Shown: positions 1 through 8,477, numbered from the stretch's first letter. The stretch is DNA of 64,000 nucleotides from Chitinophagales bacterium (GCA_013297745.1 JAAFIM010000015.1:1-64000); one strand, 5' to 3'. Numbers and translations are program-made. The notes: generated by a model from the sequence alone, not told the origin.

Positions 1-84
1 AGGAGCTTGTGTTTCTTTTGAACAAGATGCAAAAGATACGAGCAAAAAAGCAGCAAGGGTTGAACCCAAAAGTGCGTTTTTCAT
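1..84 (-). CDS. Lipoprotein, N-terminal fragment (runs off the window)
   Basis: The minus strand from 84 reads an ATG and 28 open codons to the window edge: a short basic start (MKN), a hydrophobic stretch, and FASC followed by SKETQ, a bacterial lipobox. The product should be lipidated on that Cys and held in the envelope. Nothing can be said about the mature protein because only about eight residues after the Cys are present. It is divergent from the gene at 309; the AT-rich 225 bp between them should hold both promoters. Confidence 0.65.
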   Translation of the reverse strand, partial: MKNALLGSTLAAFLLVSFASCSKETQAP

Positions 85-308
85 GTTTTGTTGTTATTGT
101 TTGATGAAAAAAAATTAAAAAATATGATTAATTAAATATATGATGCCTTAATACGCTGTGTAGGCGGTAAAAGTTTCAATTTTATTGAATTTTTTAGAAT
201 TACTTTGATAAATAATTGATTATCAATGATTTATTTTTTTATTTGCCATTAAACTTTATGATATTATAACAGTCTAACTTTCATTATTTACCAAATTAAA
301 TTTTTTAT

Positions 309-866
309 ATGAAATTTTTAGTAATTCTTTTTTCATTTGCTTTTTCAGCAACTATTTGGGCGCAATCTAATCCAGAACTCCGCAACGCTTTGCGCGACCA
401 TTACATTAAAAATATGTATCCTGTTTTGAAAGTACAGCAAGAAAGTTTAGAAAAAACTTGGTCTGTGTCGGATGCTGCCTTTTTGTCAGAAAAACGTGCC
501 GCCTTTCAACAGTTCAAATTTAAAAAACGCCAACTTCAGTCGCAAATTCGCCAATCTCGAAAAAGTGGTAAGACCCAAGCAGAAATCAAATCTATTTTTG
601 CTACTCAACGCCAACTTCTGCGGCAAGAACGCCAACAATTATTTGAAAGTATGCGCCCTTTTGTAGATAAACATACAGCAAAAATCGTGCCAATTAATGA
701 AAAATTACGCGCAGAACGGAATAAATGGCAGCAAGAACGCCAAATTATCCGCCAACAGTTCAAAGCACGCGAGCGGAAAAATAAACAAGATGCCAAAACT
801 CGCGAATTTAATCAAACCGTCCGTTTCTTATTATGGAATGGCAAAAATCCTTATTCAAGACAATAA
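309..866 (+). CDS. Secreted helical, charged protein of unknown function
   Basis: The 185-residue product starts with a signal peptide (MKFLVILFSFAFSATIWAQ, cleavage after the Gln). The mature part is rich in Lys, Arg, Gln and Glu with no long hydrophobic run and should be almost entirely alpha-helical or coiled-coil (residues about 45-165). The composition recalls Spy/CpxP-like periplasmic helical proteins, but the LTxxQ motif is not visible, so no family is assigned. The serine hydrolase start follows 14 bp after the stop, suggesting co-transcription. Confidence 0.75.
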   Translation: MKFLVILFSFAFSATIWAQSNPELRNALRDHYIKNMYPVLKVQQESLEKTWSVSDAAFLSEKRAAFQQFKFKKRQLQSQIRQSRKSGKTQAEIKSIFATQRQLLRQERQQLFESMRPFVDKHTAKIVPINEKLRAERNKWQQERQIIRQQFKARERKNKQDAKTREFNQTVRFLLWNGKNPYSRQ

Positions 867-880
867 ATTCAAAATATAAT

Positions 881-2194
881 ATGATTTTTTGCAAACAACT
901 CGCTTTTTTATTTGGTATTATTTTTTGTTGCCAAAATATAAACTCACAAAATTTATACTTCCCCCCTACTACAGGAAATAATTGGGATACTATTGCGCCC
1001 GCTACTTTGGGTTGGTGTGATAATCGAATAGATTCTTTGTACGATTATTTGGAACAGCGCAATACCAAAGCTTTTCTCATTCTAAAAGATGGAAAAATAG
1101 TTTTGGAGCAGTATTTTGGTACTTTTCAGCGCGATTCTATTCATTTGTGGGCTTCTATGGGCAAATCGCTAACGGCTACTTTGGTCGGAATTGCTCAACA
1201 AGAAAATTTATTATCCATCAATGATTCAGTGAGCAATATCTTAGGCGCAGGTTGGACTTCTGCCACGACTGCACAAGAACAAGCCATTACTGTTCGCCAT
1301 TTGCTCACGATGAGTTCAGGGCTAAATGATGTGCCCAATTTGCCTTGCGATAACTTGAGCGACACAGCCTCTTGCCTCCAATATCTCGCGCCTGCAGGCT
1401 CGCGTTGGGCTTATCACACGGGTGCTTATTACAAACTTCACAATTTGGTAGAAACTGTATCTGGACAAACTTTTAACGGTTTTACCAACACAAGACTTGA
1501 AAATCAAATCGGAATGAGCGGAATTTGGTTTAATGGCACTTATTACAGCAAGCCGCGAGATGTAGCCCGTTTTGGTATATTAACTTTGAATAAAGGTATT
1601 TGGGCAACGGACACAATTTTGCACGATACGGCTTATTACAACCAAATGATAAATACCTCACAAAATAATAACCGCGCTTATGGTTATTTGTGGTGGTTGA
1701 ACGGCAAGGCTTCTTTTATGGCGCCGGGTTTGCAGACGGTTTTTCCCGTAACGTTAATGACGAATGCGCCCGCTGATATGTTTTGTGCTTTGGGCAAATA
1801 CGACCAAAAATTATATATTGTACCCAGCCAAAATTTGATAATTGTAAGAATGGGCAATTCCGCCAATGCCGATGCTAATGCTTTTTCTCCTTTTGATAAT
1901 GAACTTTGGCAAGAAATCAATAAATTAGATGATTGCATAGTTGCTGTAGAAAAATTAGAAAATGCCCAAGCGCAAGTTTTTCCCAATCCAGCCGCTCATT
2001 CTGTTTTTATAAAAAATGAAAAAAATATAGATAATTTATATCTGTACGATGTGTTGGGAAATTTGATTGTACAAAAAAATCTTTCTGCTAATCAATACCT
2101 TTTGGATGTCCATAATTTACCTGCTGGTTTTTATACGCTAAAACTACAAATTGGCAAAACCATAGAAACGCATAAAATTATCATTGAAAAATAA
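881..2194 (+). CDS. Serine hydrolase, beta-lactamase class C / penicillin-binding fold, with T9SS sorting domain
   Basis: 437 residues from the ATG at 881, chosen because it begins a signal peptide (MIFCKQLAFLFGIIFCC...); an in-frame ATG at 833 lies inside the upstream gene and only adds a hydrophilic leader. The catalytic SxxK motif is SMGK at about residues 92-95, in the context LWASMGKSLTATL; TMSSGLND and YLWWLNG are typical of this superfamily (beta-lactamases, esterases, D-amino peptidases). The C-terminal ~75 residues (from VFPNPA through LYLYDVLGN to LPAGFYTLKL) form a type A T9SS sorting domain, so export through type IX secretion is predicted. Substrate unknown. Confidence 0.88.
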   Translation: MIFCKQLAFLFGIIFCCQNINSQNLYFPPTTGNNWDTIAPATLGWCDNRIDSLYDYLEQRNTKAFLILKDGKIVLEQYFGTFQRDSIHLWASMGKSLTATLVGIAQQENLLSINDSVSNILGAGWTSATTAQEQAITVRHLLTMSSGLNDVPNLPCDNLSDTASCLQYLAPAGSRWAYHTGAYYKLHNLVETVSGQTFNGFTNTRLENQIGMSGIWFNGTYYSKPRDVARFGILTLNKGIWATDTILHDTAYYNQMINTSQNNNRAYGYLWWLNGKASFMAPGLQTVFPVTLMTNAPADMFCALGKYDQKLYIVPSQNLIIVRMGNSANADANAFSPFDNELWQEINKLDDCIVAVEKLENAQAQVFPNPAAHSVFIKNEKNIDNLYLYDVLGNLIVQKNLSANQYLLDVHNLPAGFYTLKLQIGKTIETHKIIIEK

Positions 2195-2196
2195 AA

Positions 2197-2212
2197 TGTT
2201 CCACGTGGAACA
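2197..2212. promoter_or_regulatory. parS centromere site 1
   Basis: TGTTCCACGTGGAACA, a perfect 16-bp palindrome that agrees with the chromosomal ParB-binding consensus TGTTnCACGTGnAACA. It lies between the serine hydrolase stop and its terminator hairpin. First of six such sites in 4.4 kb. Confidence 0.88.
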
Positions 2213-2217
2213 AAAAA

Positions 2218-2250
2218 AGCACTCGTCCGATTTGGGGAGTGCTTTTTTTT
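2218..2250 (+). terminator. Rho-independent terminator of the serine hydrolase transcript
   Basis: AGCACTC pairs with GAGTGCT across a 12-nt loop and is followed by a run of eight T. Confidence 0.85.
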
Positions 2251-2284
2251 ATAAATTAAATGTATTGATTTTTAATAAAAGAAT

Positions 2285-2292
2285 TATCTTTG
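2285..2292 (+). promoter_or_regulatory. Bacteroidota -7 element (TATCTTTG)
   Basis: TATCTTTG matches the phylum consensus TAnnTTTG and lies 34 bp upstream of the ATG at 2327. Confidence 0.55.
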
Positions 2293-2326
2293 TGATACAA
2301 TTATTTGGTTTTGTAACCCACTAAAT

Positions 2327-3286
2327 ATGAAAACACTTCTTTTTCTTTTTTTATGCTTTCAGACTTTGGCATATAGCCAATTATTGCCTATGAAAATAGG
2401 GGAAACGAAAAATAATACTCGCTGCGAAACTTACCGTTATCTCGACACAACAATAAGCATTAACGATTTGGAAATAGAAAAATTAGCTTTGCAATGTCTA
2501 TTAGATTCCGTTTTTGCTGGCGTATTTGATTATGACCGCCCTGTTTATTTGGTAATAGCCGAAGATTTAATAGATATTTTACCTCCTTTGGAGCCTAATG
2601 ATTTGCCGCAAAAAATAGATAATTTTTATCGTTACAATTATTATCTGGAAGATAAAGAAAGTTGGTATCACAAAATGAAAGATTCTATTACGCAAATTCA
2701 ATATATTTATAACATTGATTTTAGTGAATTTCGCCATCCATACGTAAATTTTATTAAAGATAGGGGCGATAGAAAATTTTGACGTTCGCGCAGAAGAAAT
2801 CGCGATTATATTTATAAATATATAAAGTCAATGAGCGCACCCGCTATTTTCTTTGGCAATCAAGCCTACGTTCAGTTTGAATGTGAAGATGTAATTTTTT
2901 ATAATTATACAGTTTATGAACCGGGTATGGTTGATTTTGATTATACAACAAAAACTAATCAATTAAAGCCTTATGAAATTATTTCAAATTTAATAGAAAT
3001 TTCGTATATCACTTTAAAATTTAAAAAGCAAGATGACCAAAAATGGCATTTAGCAGGGCTCGCAATGGAGGCGGATAGCAGCAAAAAGTGCATCTATGTA
3101 GAATCTTTTTATGAGCATATCAGAACTGAACAGCATACAGAAGTCAATAATCGCATTCTTTATGGTAATAGAAAATTGAATCCAGTAGGTTATTCCCCAA
3201 TTTCAAAAACTTTATCCGAAATGCTGTATAAAAGCAATCTAACCAGCGAACGCCCTGGAAAAAAGCGTTTTTTCAATAAGCAGTAA
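2327..3286 (+). pseudogene. Secreted protein gene interrupted by an in-frame TGA
   Basis: The first segment (2327-2782, 151 codons) begins with a signal peptide (MKTLLFLFLCFQTLAYSQ) and stops at TGA 2780-2782. Reading continues in the same frame with no other stop to 3286, including YIYKYIKSMSAPAIFFGN across the ATG at 2831, and ends at a TAA just before a terminator. A single TGG-to-TGA change would explain the break, giving an original product of about 319 residues. The downstream half has no signal peptide of its own, so a second secreted gene is unlikely. Function unrecognised. Alternatives are a sequencing error or two independently translated pieces. Confidence 0.6.
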
Positions 3287-3297
3287 ATTGTTAAATA

Positions 3298-3313
3298 TGT
3301 TCCACGTGGAACA
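3298..3313. promoter_or_regulatory. parS centromere site 2
   Basis: TGTTCCACGTGGAACA, identical to site 1 and again placed directly between a stop codon and a terminator hairpin. Confidence 0.88.
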
Positions 3314-3318
3314 AAAAA

Positions 3319-3350
3319 AGCAGTCTCCCAATCGGAAGGCTGCTTTTTTT
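3319..3350 (+). terminator. Rho-independent terminator
   Basis: AGCAGTC pairs with GGCTGCT (one G-T pair) and is followed by seven T. It ends the transcript of the interrupted gene. Confidence 0.85.
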
Positions 3351-3375
3351 ATGCTAAAAAATTAAAATTATAAAA

Positions 3376-3391
3376 TGTTTCACGTGGAACA
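3376..3391. promoter_or_regulatory. parS centromere site 3
   Basis: TGTTTCACGTGGAACA; one position departs from perfect palindromy but fits the ParB consensus. Lies in copy 1 of the 66-bp duplication. Confidence 0.87.
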
Positions 3392-3441
3392 TTTACAAAA
3401 TGCTAAAATTTTTATCTTGCAAAACAAAGAAAATTATAAAA

Positions 3442-3457
3442 TGTTTCACGTGGAACA
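3442..3457. promoter_or_regulatory. parS centromere site 4
   Basis: TGTTTCACGTGGAACA, identical to site 3, 66 bp further on in copy 2 of the duplication and ending two bases from the cdsA stop codon. Confidence 0.87.
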
Positions 3458-3458
3458 T

Positions 3459-4322
3459 TTACAAAATGCTAAAATTTTTATCTTCTAAAACAAAGAAAAT
3501 TACAAAAGCTACAAAAGGAATTAAAAAAATAAACGCATCAAATCTATCCAAAAAACCGCCGTGTCCAGGCAATATCGTTCCCGAATCTTTGATGCCCAAG
3601 CTGCGTTTTAAAAGTGATTCTACCAAATCGCCCAAAGTTCCGAACACAGAAGCCACCAAAGCTATCAACATCCACGCGCCGATTGAATAACCCAAAGCTG
3701 GGAATAAAACGCTGCATAAAGCCCCAATGCCCATTGCGCCGACAAATCCCGATAAAGTGCCTTCCCAAGTCTTTTTGGGCGAAATACGGGGAAAAAAAGG
3801 CGTTTTACCAATTTGAGAACCTGCCAAATAAGCGAAACTGTCGTTTGCCCAAATTATCGCCAACAAAGCCATTATCAATAAATTGCCAAAATCGGGCTGT
3901 TTCAAACAGAAAAATTCTATCAACGCTGTGGGCAATCCCACGTATAAAATCGCCATTAATACGTGCGCCAACTGTTCAAAAGGTCGCGTTGCTTTGCTGT
4001 ATAATTCAAAAATAAACAATCCAAAAAATACAGGTAACAGTAAAAAATACAAAGTGGGCGAAATTTCTACTAATTTTAATTGCGTATTCGCTACCCATAA
4101 AGCGGGTAAAATTCCCAAAATAGTGAGTAAAATTTGCCGCGTTTTTATCATCAAATCCGCACTCGCGCTTTCTTTTTCCCGAACCAAACCGCCATATTCC
4201 CACAAACAACAAACGCCCACGATTAAAAATAAAATTGCACAACTGTACGCGCTCGCTATCGTGCCGCCTATCATCACCGCGCCAAAAATTACGCCTGTGA
4301 TAGTTCTTGTTTTTAAACTCAT
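3459..4322 (-). CDS. cdsA: Phosphatidate cytidylyltransferase CdsA
   Basis: 287 residues; makes CDP-diacylglycerol from phosphatidate and CTP, the branch point of membrane phospholipid synthesis. About seven hydrophobic helices are visible and the C-terminal third carries the family signature: LLKRSLGIKDSG, then ILPGHGGFLDRFD with its conserved Lys-Asp, HGG and DRxD. Length is normal. It is the last gene of a minus-strand operon (aminotransferase, CPBP protease, cdsA) with only 4-bp gaps. Its 3' end lies inside the 66-bp parS-bearing duplication. Confidence 0.95.
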   Translation of the reverse strand: MSLKTRTITGVIFGAVMIGGTIASAYSCAILFLIVGVCCLWEYGGLVREKESASADLMIKTRQILLTILGILPALWVANTQLKLVEISPTLYFLLLPVFFGLFIFELYSKATRPFEQLAHVLMAILYVGLPTALIEFFCLKQPDFGNLLIMALLAIIWANDSFAYLAGSQIGKTPFFPRISPKKTWEGTLSGFVGAMGIGALCSVLFPALGYSIGAWMLIALVASVFGTLGDLVESLLKRSLGIKDSGTILPGHGGFLDRFDAFIFLIPFVAFVIFFVLEDKNFSIL

Positions 4323-4326
4323 TTTT

Positions 4327-5268
4327 TTAAAGTATTTTATCCACAGAATAAGGATTTTTAAAGAAATTATTATTACCTTCTAACTTCGTCACTTCGCTGT
4401 TATTATTCAACCAACGCGCTACAAAATACATTAAAACACTACCCAAAACAGCTGTACCCATAATTAAAGGTTCTAAAGTGGGCTTTTCTTGATTGGCTAA
4501 TTCGGGTTGCAAATAGATAGCCAAAATTTGCGAACTGTTGTATAAAATATGCAAAATGATAGAAAACCACAAATTGCCAGACCACGCAAATACATAACCC
4601 AAACTTGCGCCCAAAATAAGACGAGGCAAAAAACCTTGCAGGTCAAAATGTATTAAGCTAAAAATAATAGCCGTAATCCAAACAGCCGCGTGTATATTTT
4701 GAAACCGAACGGCTACAATGCGCTGCAAAACGCCCCGAAATAAAAGCTCCTCTCCCACCCCCGCGCATACGCCAACAAGCCATAAATTCATAAATAAATC
4801 TGTTGGACTACTCATTTGTGTTATTGTTTTGGTCAATAATTCTGCTGCCGAAGGTTCGGGATTGCCCATAATGGCAGCGTTCAAAGCGTACACAAAGTTG
4901 GCTAAAGGCAAGCAAAGTAATAAAAATAAAAAGCAAAGTCCAAATTTTTTCAGTTCAAAACCTCTATTCAAATATAAACTGTTGATAAAATTAGTACGCC
5001 AATACAACCAATTGAAAAATAAAACGGGTACAATAAAAGTAAAAATGTGCGAAATGGATAGCAAAAATCGCAAAATGTTTTTATAATCGCTGTGTTCGCC
5101 TACTTGTATTTCTTCTATAAGTTTTTGTAAATCGGGAATTTGAAAAATCGTTTGAGATAAAATCCCCACCAACAAACTGCCAAAACTCAAACTAACGACC
5201 CATAAAGCCGCTAAAATACAAACCTGTTTTAAAAAATCTAAACTTGGATTTTCTGTTTGTTCTGTCAT
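4327..5268 (-). CDS. CPBP family intramembrane metalloprotease
   Basis: 313 residues with about eight predicted membrane helices. The CPBP (CAAX protease and bacteriocin-processing) motifs are present: GVGEELLFRGVLQRI supplies the EExxxR motif and IIFSLIHFDLQGF the following His. Bacterial members are membrane-embedded proteases, often of unknown substrate. Its position between an aminotransferase and cdsA, with 4-bp gaps, indicates co-transcription but not a specific role. Confidence 0.88.
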   Translation of the reverse strand: MTEQTENPSLDFLKQVCILAALWVVSLSFGSLLVGILSQTIFQIPDLQKLIEEIQVGEHSDYKNILRFLLSISHIFTFIVPVLFFNWLYWRTNFINSLYLNRGFELKKFGLCFLFLLLCLPLANFVYALNAAIMGNPEPSAAELLTKTITQMSSPTDLFMNLWLVGVCAGVGEELLFRGVLQRIVAVRFQNIHAAVWITAIIFSLIHFDLQGFLPRLILGASLGYVFAWSGNLWFSIILHILYNSSQILAIYLQPELANQEKPTLEPLIMGTAVLGSVLMYFVARWLNNNSEVTKLEGNNNFFKNPYSVDKIL

Positions 5269-5272
5269 CTTT

Positions 5273-6469
5273 TTAATTTTTTGTAGCCAAATCTAAAGCT
5301 GTTAATAAAATTGTGCAAGCCTTTTCTATTTCTTCATCATTGATAATCAAAGGCGGCGCGATGCGAATAGATTTGTCATTATACAAAAACCAATCTGTAA
5401 CCAATCCCAAATCCAAACAATGGCGAATTGTATTTTTCACCATATCAAAACTTTCTAATTCCATAGCCATAATTAAGCCAGCGTTTCTAATCTCTTTTAT
5501 CGCTTTGTGTTGCAACAAACGGAGAAAAATATCAGCTTTCCGTTTCACATTATTTATAATTTCAGTCTCTCCTACCAAAATTTTGAGATTGGCCAAAGCC
5601 GCAGCGCAAGAAACGGGATGACCGCCAAAAGTGGTAATATGTCCCAAAACTGGATTTTTTGCCAAACTGTGCATAATTTTTCTATCCGCAATAAACGCTC
5701 CGATCGGCATTCCTCCGCCCAAACCTTTGGCTAATAACAAAATATCGGGTGCGGTGTCGTATTGCTGGAACGCCCAAAGGCTGCCTGTTCGCCCACAACC
5801 AACTTGTATTTCATCAAAAACCAGCAACGCGCCTACTTCTTCACAGCGTTTTTTTAGCTTTTTGAGATAATCATTTTTTGGCTTTTCTACCCCAATTTCC
5901 GCCCGCACAGGTTCTACCACGACACAAGCCGTTTCAAAATCTATTTTTTGCAAATCATTTTCATCGTTGAAATCAATAAAAAATACCTGCGGCAATAAAG
6001 GACGAAAAGCTGAAGTAAAAAATTCCGAACTCATCAAACTCAACGCGCCTTGGCTGCTGCCGTGATATGCGCCGCGTGCGGCTATGATTTTGGCGCGATT
6101 GGTGTAGCGTTTTGCCAACTTCATTGCGCCTTCTACGGCTTCTGCGCCTGAATTGAGAAAATAAACTGAATTTAAAGTAGCGGGCAAATTGTCGGCTAAT
6201 AACTTGGCTAACTCAACCTGCGGCGTTAGTACAAATTCGCCATAAACTTGCGTGTGCATATACGTTGCGCATTGTTGCTGAACCGCCGCCACTATAGCTG
6301 GATGGCAATGACCCAAATTGCTGACACAGTTGCCCGAAATTAAATCTAAATAAGCCTTGCCGCTTGGTTCGTATAAATAAACACCTTGCGCGCGCACAAT
6401 TTCCAAATTTGCTGGCATTTCGCTGGTTTGTGCTACGTGTTGTAAAAATAATTGCCTTTGACTTAACAT
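5273..6469 (-). CDS. Class III (PLP-dependent) aminotransferase
   Basis: 398 residues, normal for the acetylornithine/ornithine/4-aminobutyrate aminotransferase class. Visible: the cofactor-binding NSGAEAVEGAMKLAKR, VFDEIQVGCGRTG with the PLP-contacting Asp, and LLLAKGLGGGMPIGAF with the Schiff-base Lys. TFGGHPVSCAAALANL is also class III. Sequence alone does not separate ArgD, RocD and related specificities, and no arginine genes are nearby, so no symbol is given. Start chosen at MLSQRQLFLQH; a parS site follows 8 bp upstream, so part of its promoter region overlaps a ParB target. Confidence 0.9.
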   Translation of the reverse strand: MLSQRQLFLQHVAQTSEMPANLEIVRAQGVYLYEPSGKAYLDLISGNCVSNLGHCHPAIVAAVQQQCATYMHTQVYGEFVLTPQVELAKLLADNLPATLNSVYFLNSGAEAVEGAMKLAKRYTNRAKIIAARGAYHGSSQGALSLMSSEFFTSAFRPLLPQVFFIDFNDENDLQKIDFETACVVVEPVRAEIGVEKPKNDYLKKLKKRCEEVGALLVFDEIQVGCGRTGSLWAFQQYDTAPDILLLAKGLGGGMPIGAFIADRKIMHSLAKNPVLGHITTFGGHPVSCAAALANLKILVGETEIINNVKRKADIFLRLLQHKAIKEIRNAGLIMAMELESFDMVKNTIRHCLDLGLVTDWFLYNDKSIRIAPPLIINDEEIEKACTILLTALDLATKN

Positions 6470-6477
6470 AGTTGGAT

Positions 6478-6493
6478 TGTTCCACGTGGAACA
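6478..6493. promoter_or_regulatory. parS centromere site 5
   Basis: TGTTCCACGTGGAACA, perfect palindrome, 8 bp upstream of the aminotransferase start. Bound ParB could affect transcription of that operon (inference). Confidence 0.88.
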
Positions 6494-6542
6494 TTTTTAT
6501 ATTTTTAAGTTTTTGTATTTTGTTTTAATTGTGAAATTTGAA

Positions 6543-6558
6543 TGTTCCACGTGGAACT
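6543..6558. promoter_or_regulatory. parS centromere site 6
   Basis: TGTTCCACGTGGAACT; only the last base departs from the palindrome. Placed 4 bp beyond the stop of the DUF6702 gene. Confidence 0.85.
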
Positions 6559-6562
6559 TTTT

Positions 6563-7069
6563 TTATTCTAATTCAAATTCTGCGCTCGGTCTGTGTGCGT
6601 ACAAACTTGCGCGGCGGGTTTTGCCGTTGCAGCGAAAATTGATAACATTATTTTGAGTTGCAAATAATTCTTGCAAAATGGTATTTTTTACATACAAACT
6701 TTTTATACTATTTATATTCTTGGCTTCAAAATAAACCCAGACTGCGAAAAAATCCTGTCTCACCAATTCGCGCCCTACATAATTATATTCTACATTTTTG
6801 CCGTCTGCATACAATAGAAAGTGTTTTTTTATGTACTTTTGCAGCAAAATTGTAGCGTCTTTGTATTCTTGGTCTGTGCCAATTTCTACGGGTTGGCCAG
6901 CTTCGCGACTTAGCGCATCAGACAAATCATCGCTAAAAATTTTTAAACCAATTTCTAAACTTTGCTTTTGGGCTTTATATTCAATTTCTGCGACTGACAC
7001 ATAAACGGGGTGCAAAGTTGCGGTTTTATTGGCAAATAAAAGACTAAACATTATAAATAATTTCCACAT
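6563..7069 (-). CDS. DUF6702-like secreted protein
   Basis: 168 residues with a short signal peptide. The mature start HPVYVSVAEIEYKAQKQSL followed by KIFSDDLSDAL is the pattern of the DUF6702 family, common in Bacteroidota and usually placed beside membrane or peptidase genes. Function unknown. It is divergent from the HupE/UreJ-like gene with only 12 bp between start codons. The pairing of a DUF6702 protein and a HupE/UreJ protein suggests a shared envelope role (inference). Confidence 0.75.
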   Translation of the reverse strand: MWKLFIMFSLLFANKTATLHPVYVSVAEIEYKAQKQSLEIGLKIFSDDLSDALSREAGQPVEIGTDQEYKDATILLQKYIKKHFLLYADGKNVEYNYVGRELVRQDFFAVWVYFEAKNINSIKSLYVKNTILQELFATQNNVINFRCNGKTRRASLYAHRPSAEFELE

Positions 7070-7081
7070 AACAATTTTTTA

Positions 7082-7687
7082 ATGGAAGATTTTAAATTAT
7101 TTTTTGAACAAGGCTGGACACATATTTCCGACATCACAGCTTATGACCATATTTTATTTATTACGGCACTCACTGCGATTTATAGTTTGCGGCGTTGGGG
7201 AGTTATTGTTTGGTTGGTAACAGCTTTTACAGTTGGGCATTCTTTGGCTTTGGCAGCTTCAGTTTTGCAATGGATAACCATTCCTACAGCTTTGGTTGAG
7301 TTTTTAATCCCTGTAACAATTTTACTAACTTGCGGCTTAAATATCGCCACTGCCCAAAACGATGAAGATGCGCCTGTTAAGAATTTATCTTTAAAATATG
7401 GAGCTGCTGTTTTTTTCGGGTTAATTCACGGCTTGGGTTTTTCCAATTATTTAAAATTTATTTTATCCGAACAAGATAGCCTTTTTATGCCGCTTTTGGG
7501 TTTTAACGTGGGTTTGGAGTTTGGGCAATTATTGATTGTAGCTGTTGTGCTTTTTCTAAATTTTATTTTTGTGCGAAACCTAAAAACCGCGTTTAGGGAT
7601 TGGACTTTAATCGTTTCGGCTGCTGTAGCTGGAATTGCTTTGGTTTTGAGTATAGAAACAGGTTATGCGTTTTTTGTTGGCGAATAA
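7082..7687 (+). CDS. HupE/UreJ family membrane protein
   Basis: 201 residues, about six or seven hydrophobic helices. ITAYDHILFITAL near the N-terminus, TAFTVGHSLAL, and FFGLIHGLGFSNYLK hold the conserved Asp/His positions of the HupE/UreJ family. Characterised relatives act in nickel supply to hydrogenase or urease, but Bacteroidota members occur without those enzymes; no hydrogenase or urease gene is in the window, so metal transport is only a possibility. Confidence 0.82.
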   Translation: MEDFKLFFEQGWTHISDITAYDHILFITALTAIYSLRRWGVIVWLVTAFTVGHSLALAASVLQWITIPTALVEFLIPVTILLTCGLNIATAQNDEDAPVKNLSLKYGAAVFFGLIHGLGFSNYLKFILSEQDSLFMPLLGFNVGLEFGQLLIVAVVLFLNFIFVRNLKTAFRDWTLIVSAAVAGIALVLSIETGYAFFVGE

Positions 7688-7718
7688 TCTATTTTATTTA
7701 TAATAATTTTATAAATTT

Positions 7719-8378
7719 ATGAAAATAAAAAATATAATTTGGTTTTTATCATTATTTGTAATATCTTGTGCTGATACAGATAATAATTATAGTAATTTGG
7801 ATGAATTGCGCGACACCACAGACAACGAAATTCAGGTAGAAACCATTTACACCAGCGCCAATCACGAAAAACAAGACTCTTGTTTGCGTTCGCGCTACAA
7901 ATATACGACAAATGGAGATACTATTCTAATTCGGCGCGAATTGCGGATTTATGAGTTGGAAGCGGACGAAACCTATTGGGACAGAGAAGACCGTTTGTTG
8001 CGCAATTTTCGCACGGATAAGCACATTATAACGGACACTTCCTACTATTGGGCTGAACCCGATGAGCAAAATTTTATCCCGCAAGAATATCTATTAGCCA
8101 CAGAAAGTAGAACGGAAAAGGCAATTTATAAGTTTGAAATTAAATCTACTCAACGGCTTTCTGCTGCTGTATTGGATAGTTTTGCCAACGCTTACGCCAA
8201 AGACATTGATAATTTTTTGAATAAAAAGCCGCTTATTCATTTCACACTCAAATTAGAAAATAAAGAAACAGGCGACCCCAACGAGATATTATTGGCTGGC
8301 GAAAACCAAATAAAAGGTAAATCGCCGATGTTTGTTCTTATTTCTTACAGCCGTTTTTTGAAAAATTCAAGTATGTAG
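7719..8378 (+). CDS. Putative lipoprotein, unknown function
   Basis: 219 residues. A hydrophobic leader ends in VISC followed by ADTDN, a good lipobox, so envelope anchoring is predicted. The rest is hydrophilic, rich in Asp/Glu, Thr and Tyr, with no motif I recognise. It follows the HupE/UreJ-like gene by 31 bp and is closed by a terminator at 8409. Confidence 0.72.
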   Translation: MKIKNIIWFLSLFVISCADTDNNYSNLDELRDTTDNEIQVETIYTSANHEKQDSCLRSRYKYTTNGDTILIRRELRIYELEADETYWDREDRLLRNFRTDKHIITDTSYYWAEPDEQNFIPQEYLLATESRTEKAIYKFEIKSTQRLSAAVLDSFANAYAKDIDNFLNKKPLIHFTLKLENKETGDPNEILLAGENQIKGKSPMFVLISYSRFLKNSSM

Positions 8379-8408
8379 ATTGTTACGAGCGAAATAAGAA
8401 TGCTGCTT

Positions 8409-8432
8409 GCCCTGCGCTTAGGGCTTTTTTTT
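8409..8432 (+). terminator. Rho-independent terminator
   Basis: GCCCT / AGGGC hairpin with a 6-nt loop and eight T. Confidence 0.75.
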
Positions 8433-8477
8433 ATTTACAATCTTACTTTTTTAATTAAAAAAGTCTTAATTTTGGCG

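Larger units (their letters stand above)
3364..3495. repeat. 66-bp tandem duplication carrying a parS site and the cdsA 3' end
   Basis: Two nearly identical 66-bp copies lie head to tail (3364-3429 and 3430-3495); both start AAAATTATAAAATG, contain TGTTTCACGTGGAACA and continue into the sequence that encodes the CdsA C-terminus on the minus strand. Copy 2 contains the real cdsA end; copy 1 is a non-coding duplicate. The duplication raised the local number of parS sites. Confidence 0.85.

Noticed and set aside
3400-3690. Plus-strand ORF over the 66-bp duplication and the end of cdsA
   Set aside because: Opposite-strand shadow of cdsA; repetition and Lys-rich composition come from the duplication and A/T bias.
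6213-6494. A minus-strand ORF beginning MFHVEQ
   Set aside because: Its start codon is the parS palindrome itself (ATGTTCCACGTGGAACA reads MFHVEQ) and the rest lies antiparallel-frame inside the aminotransferase gene.
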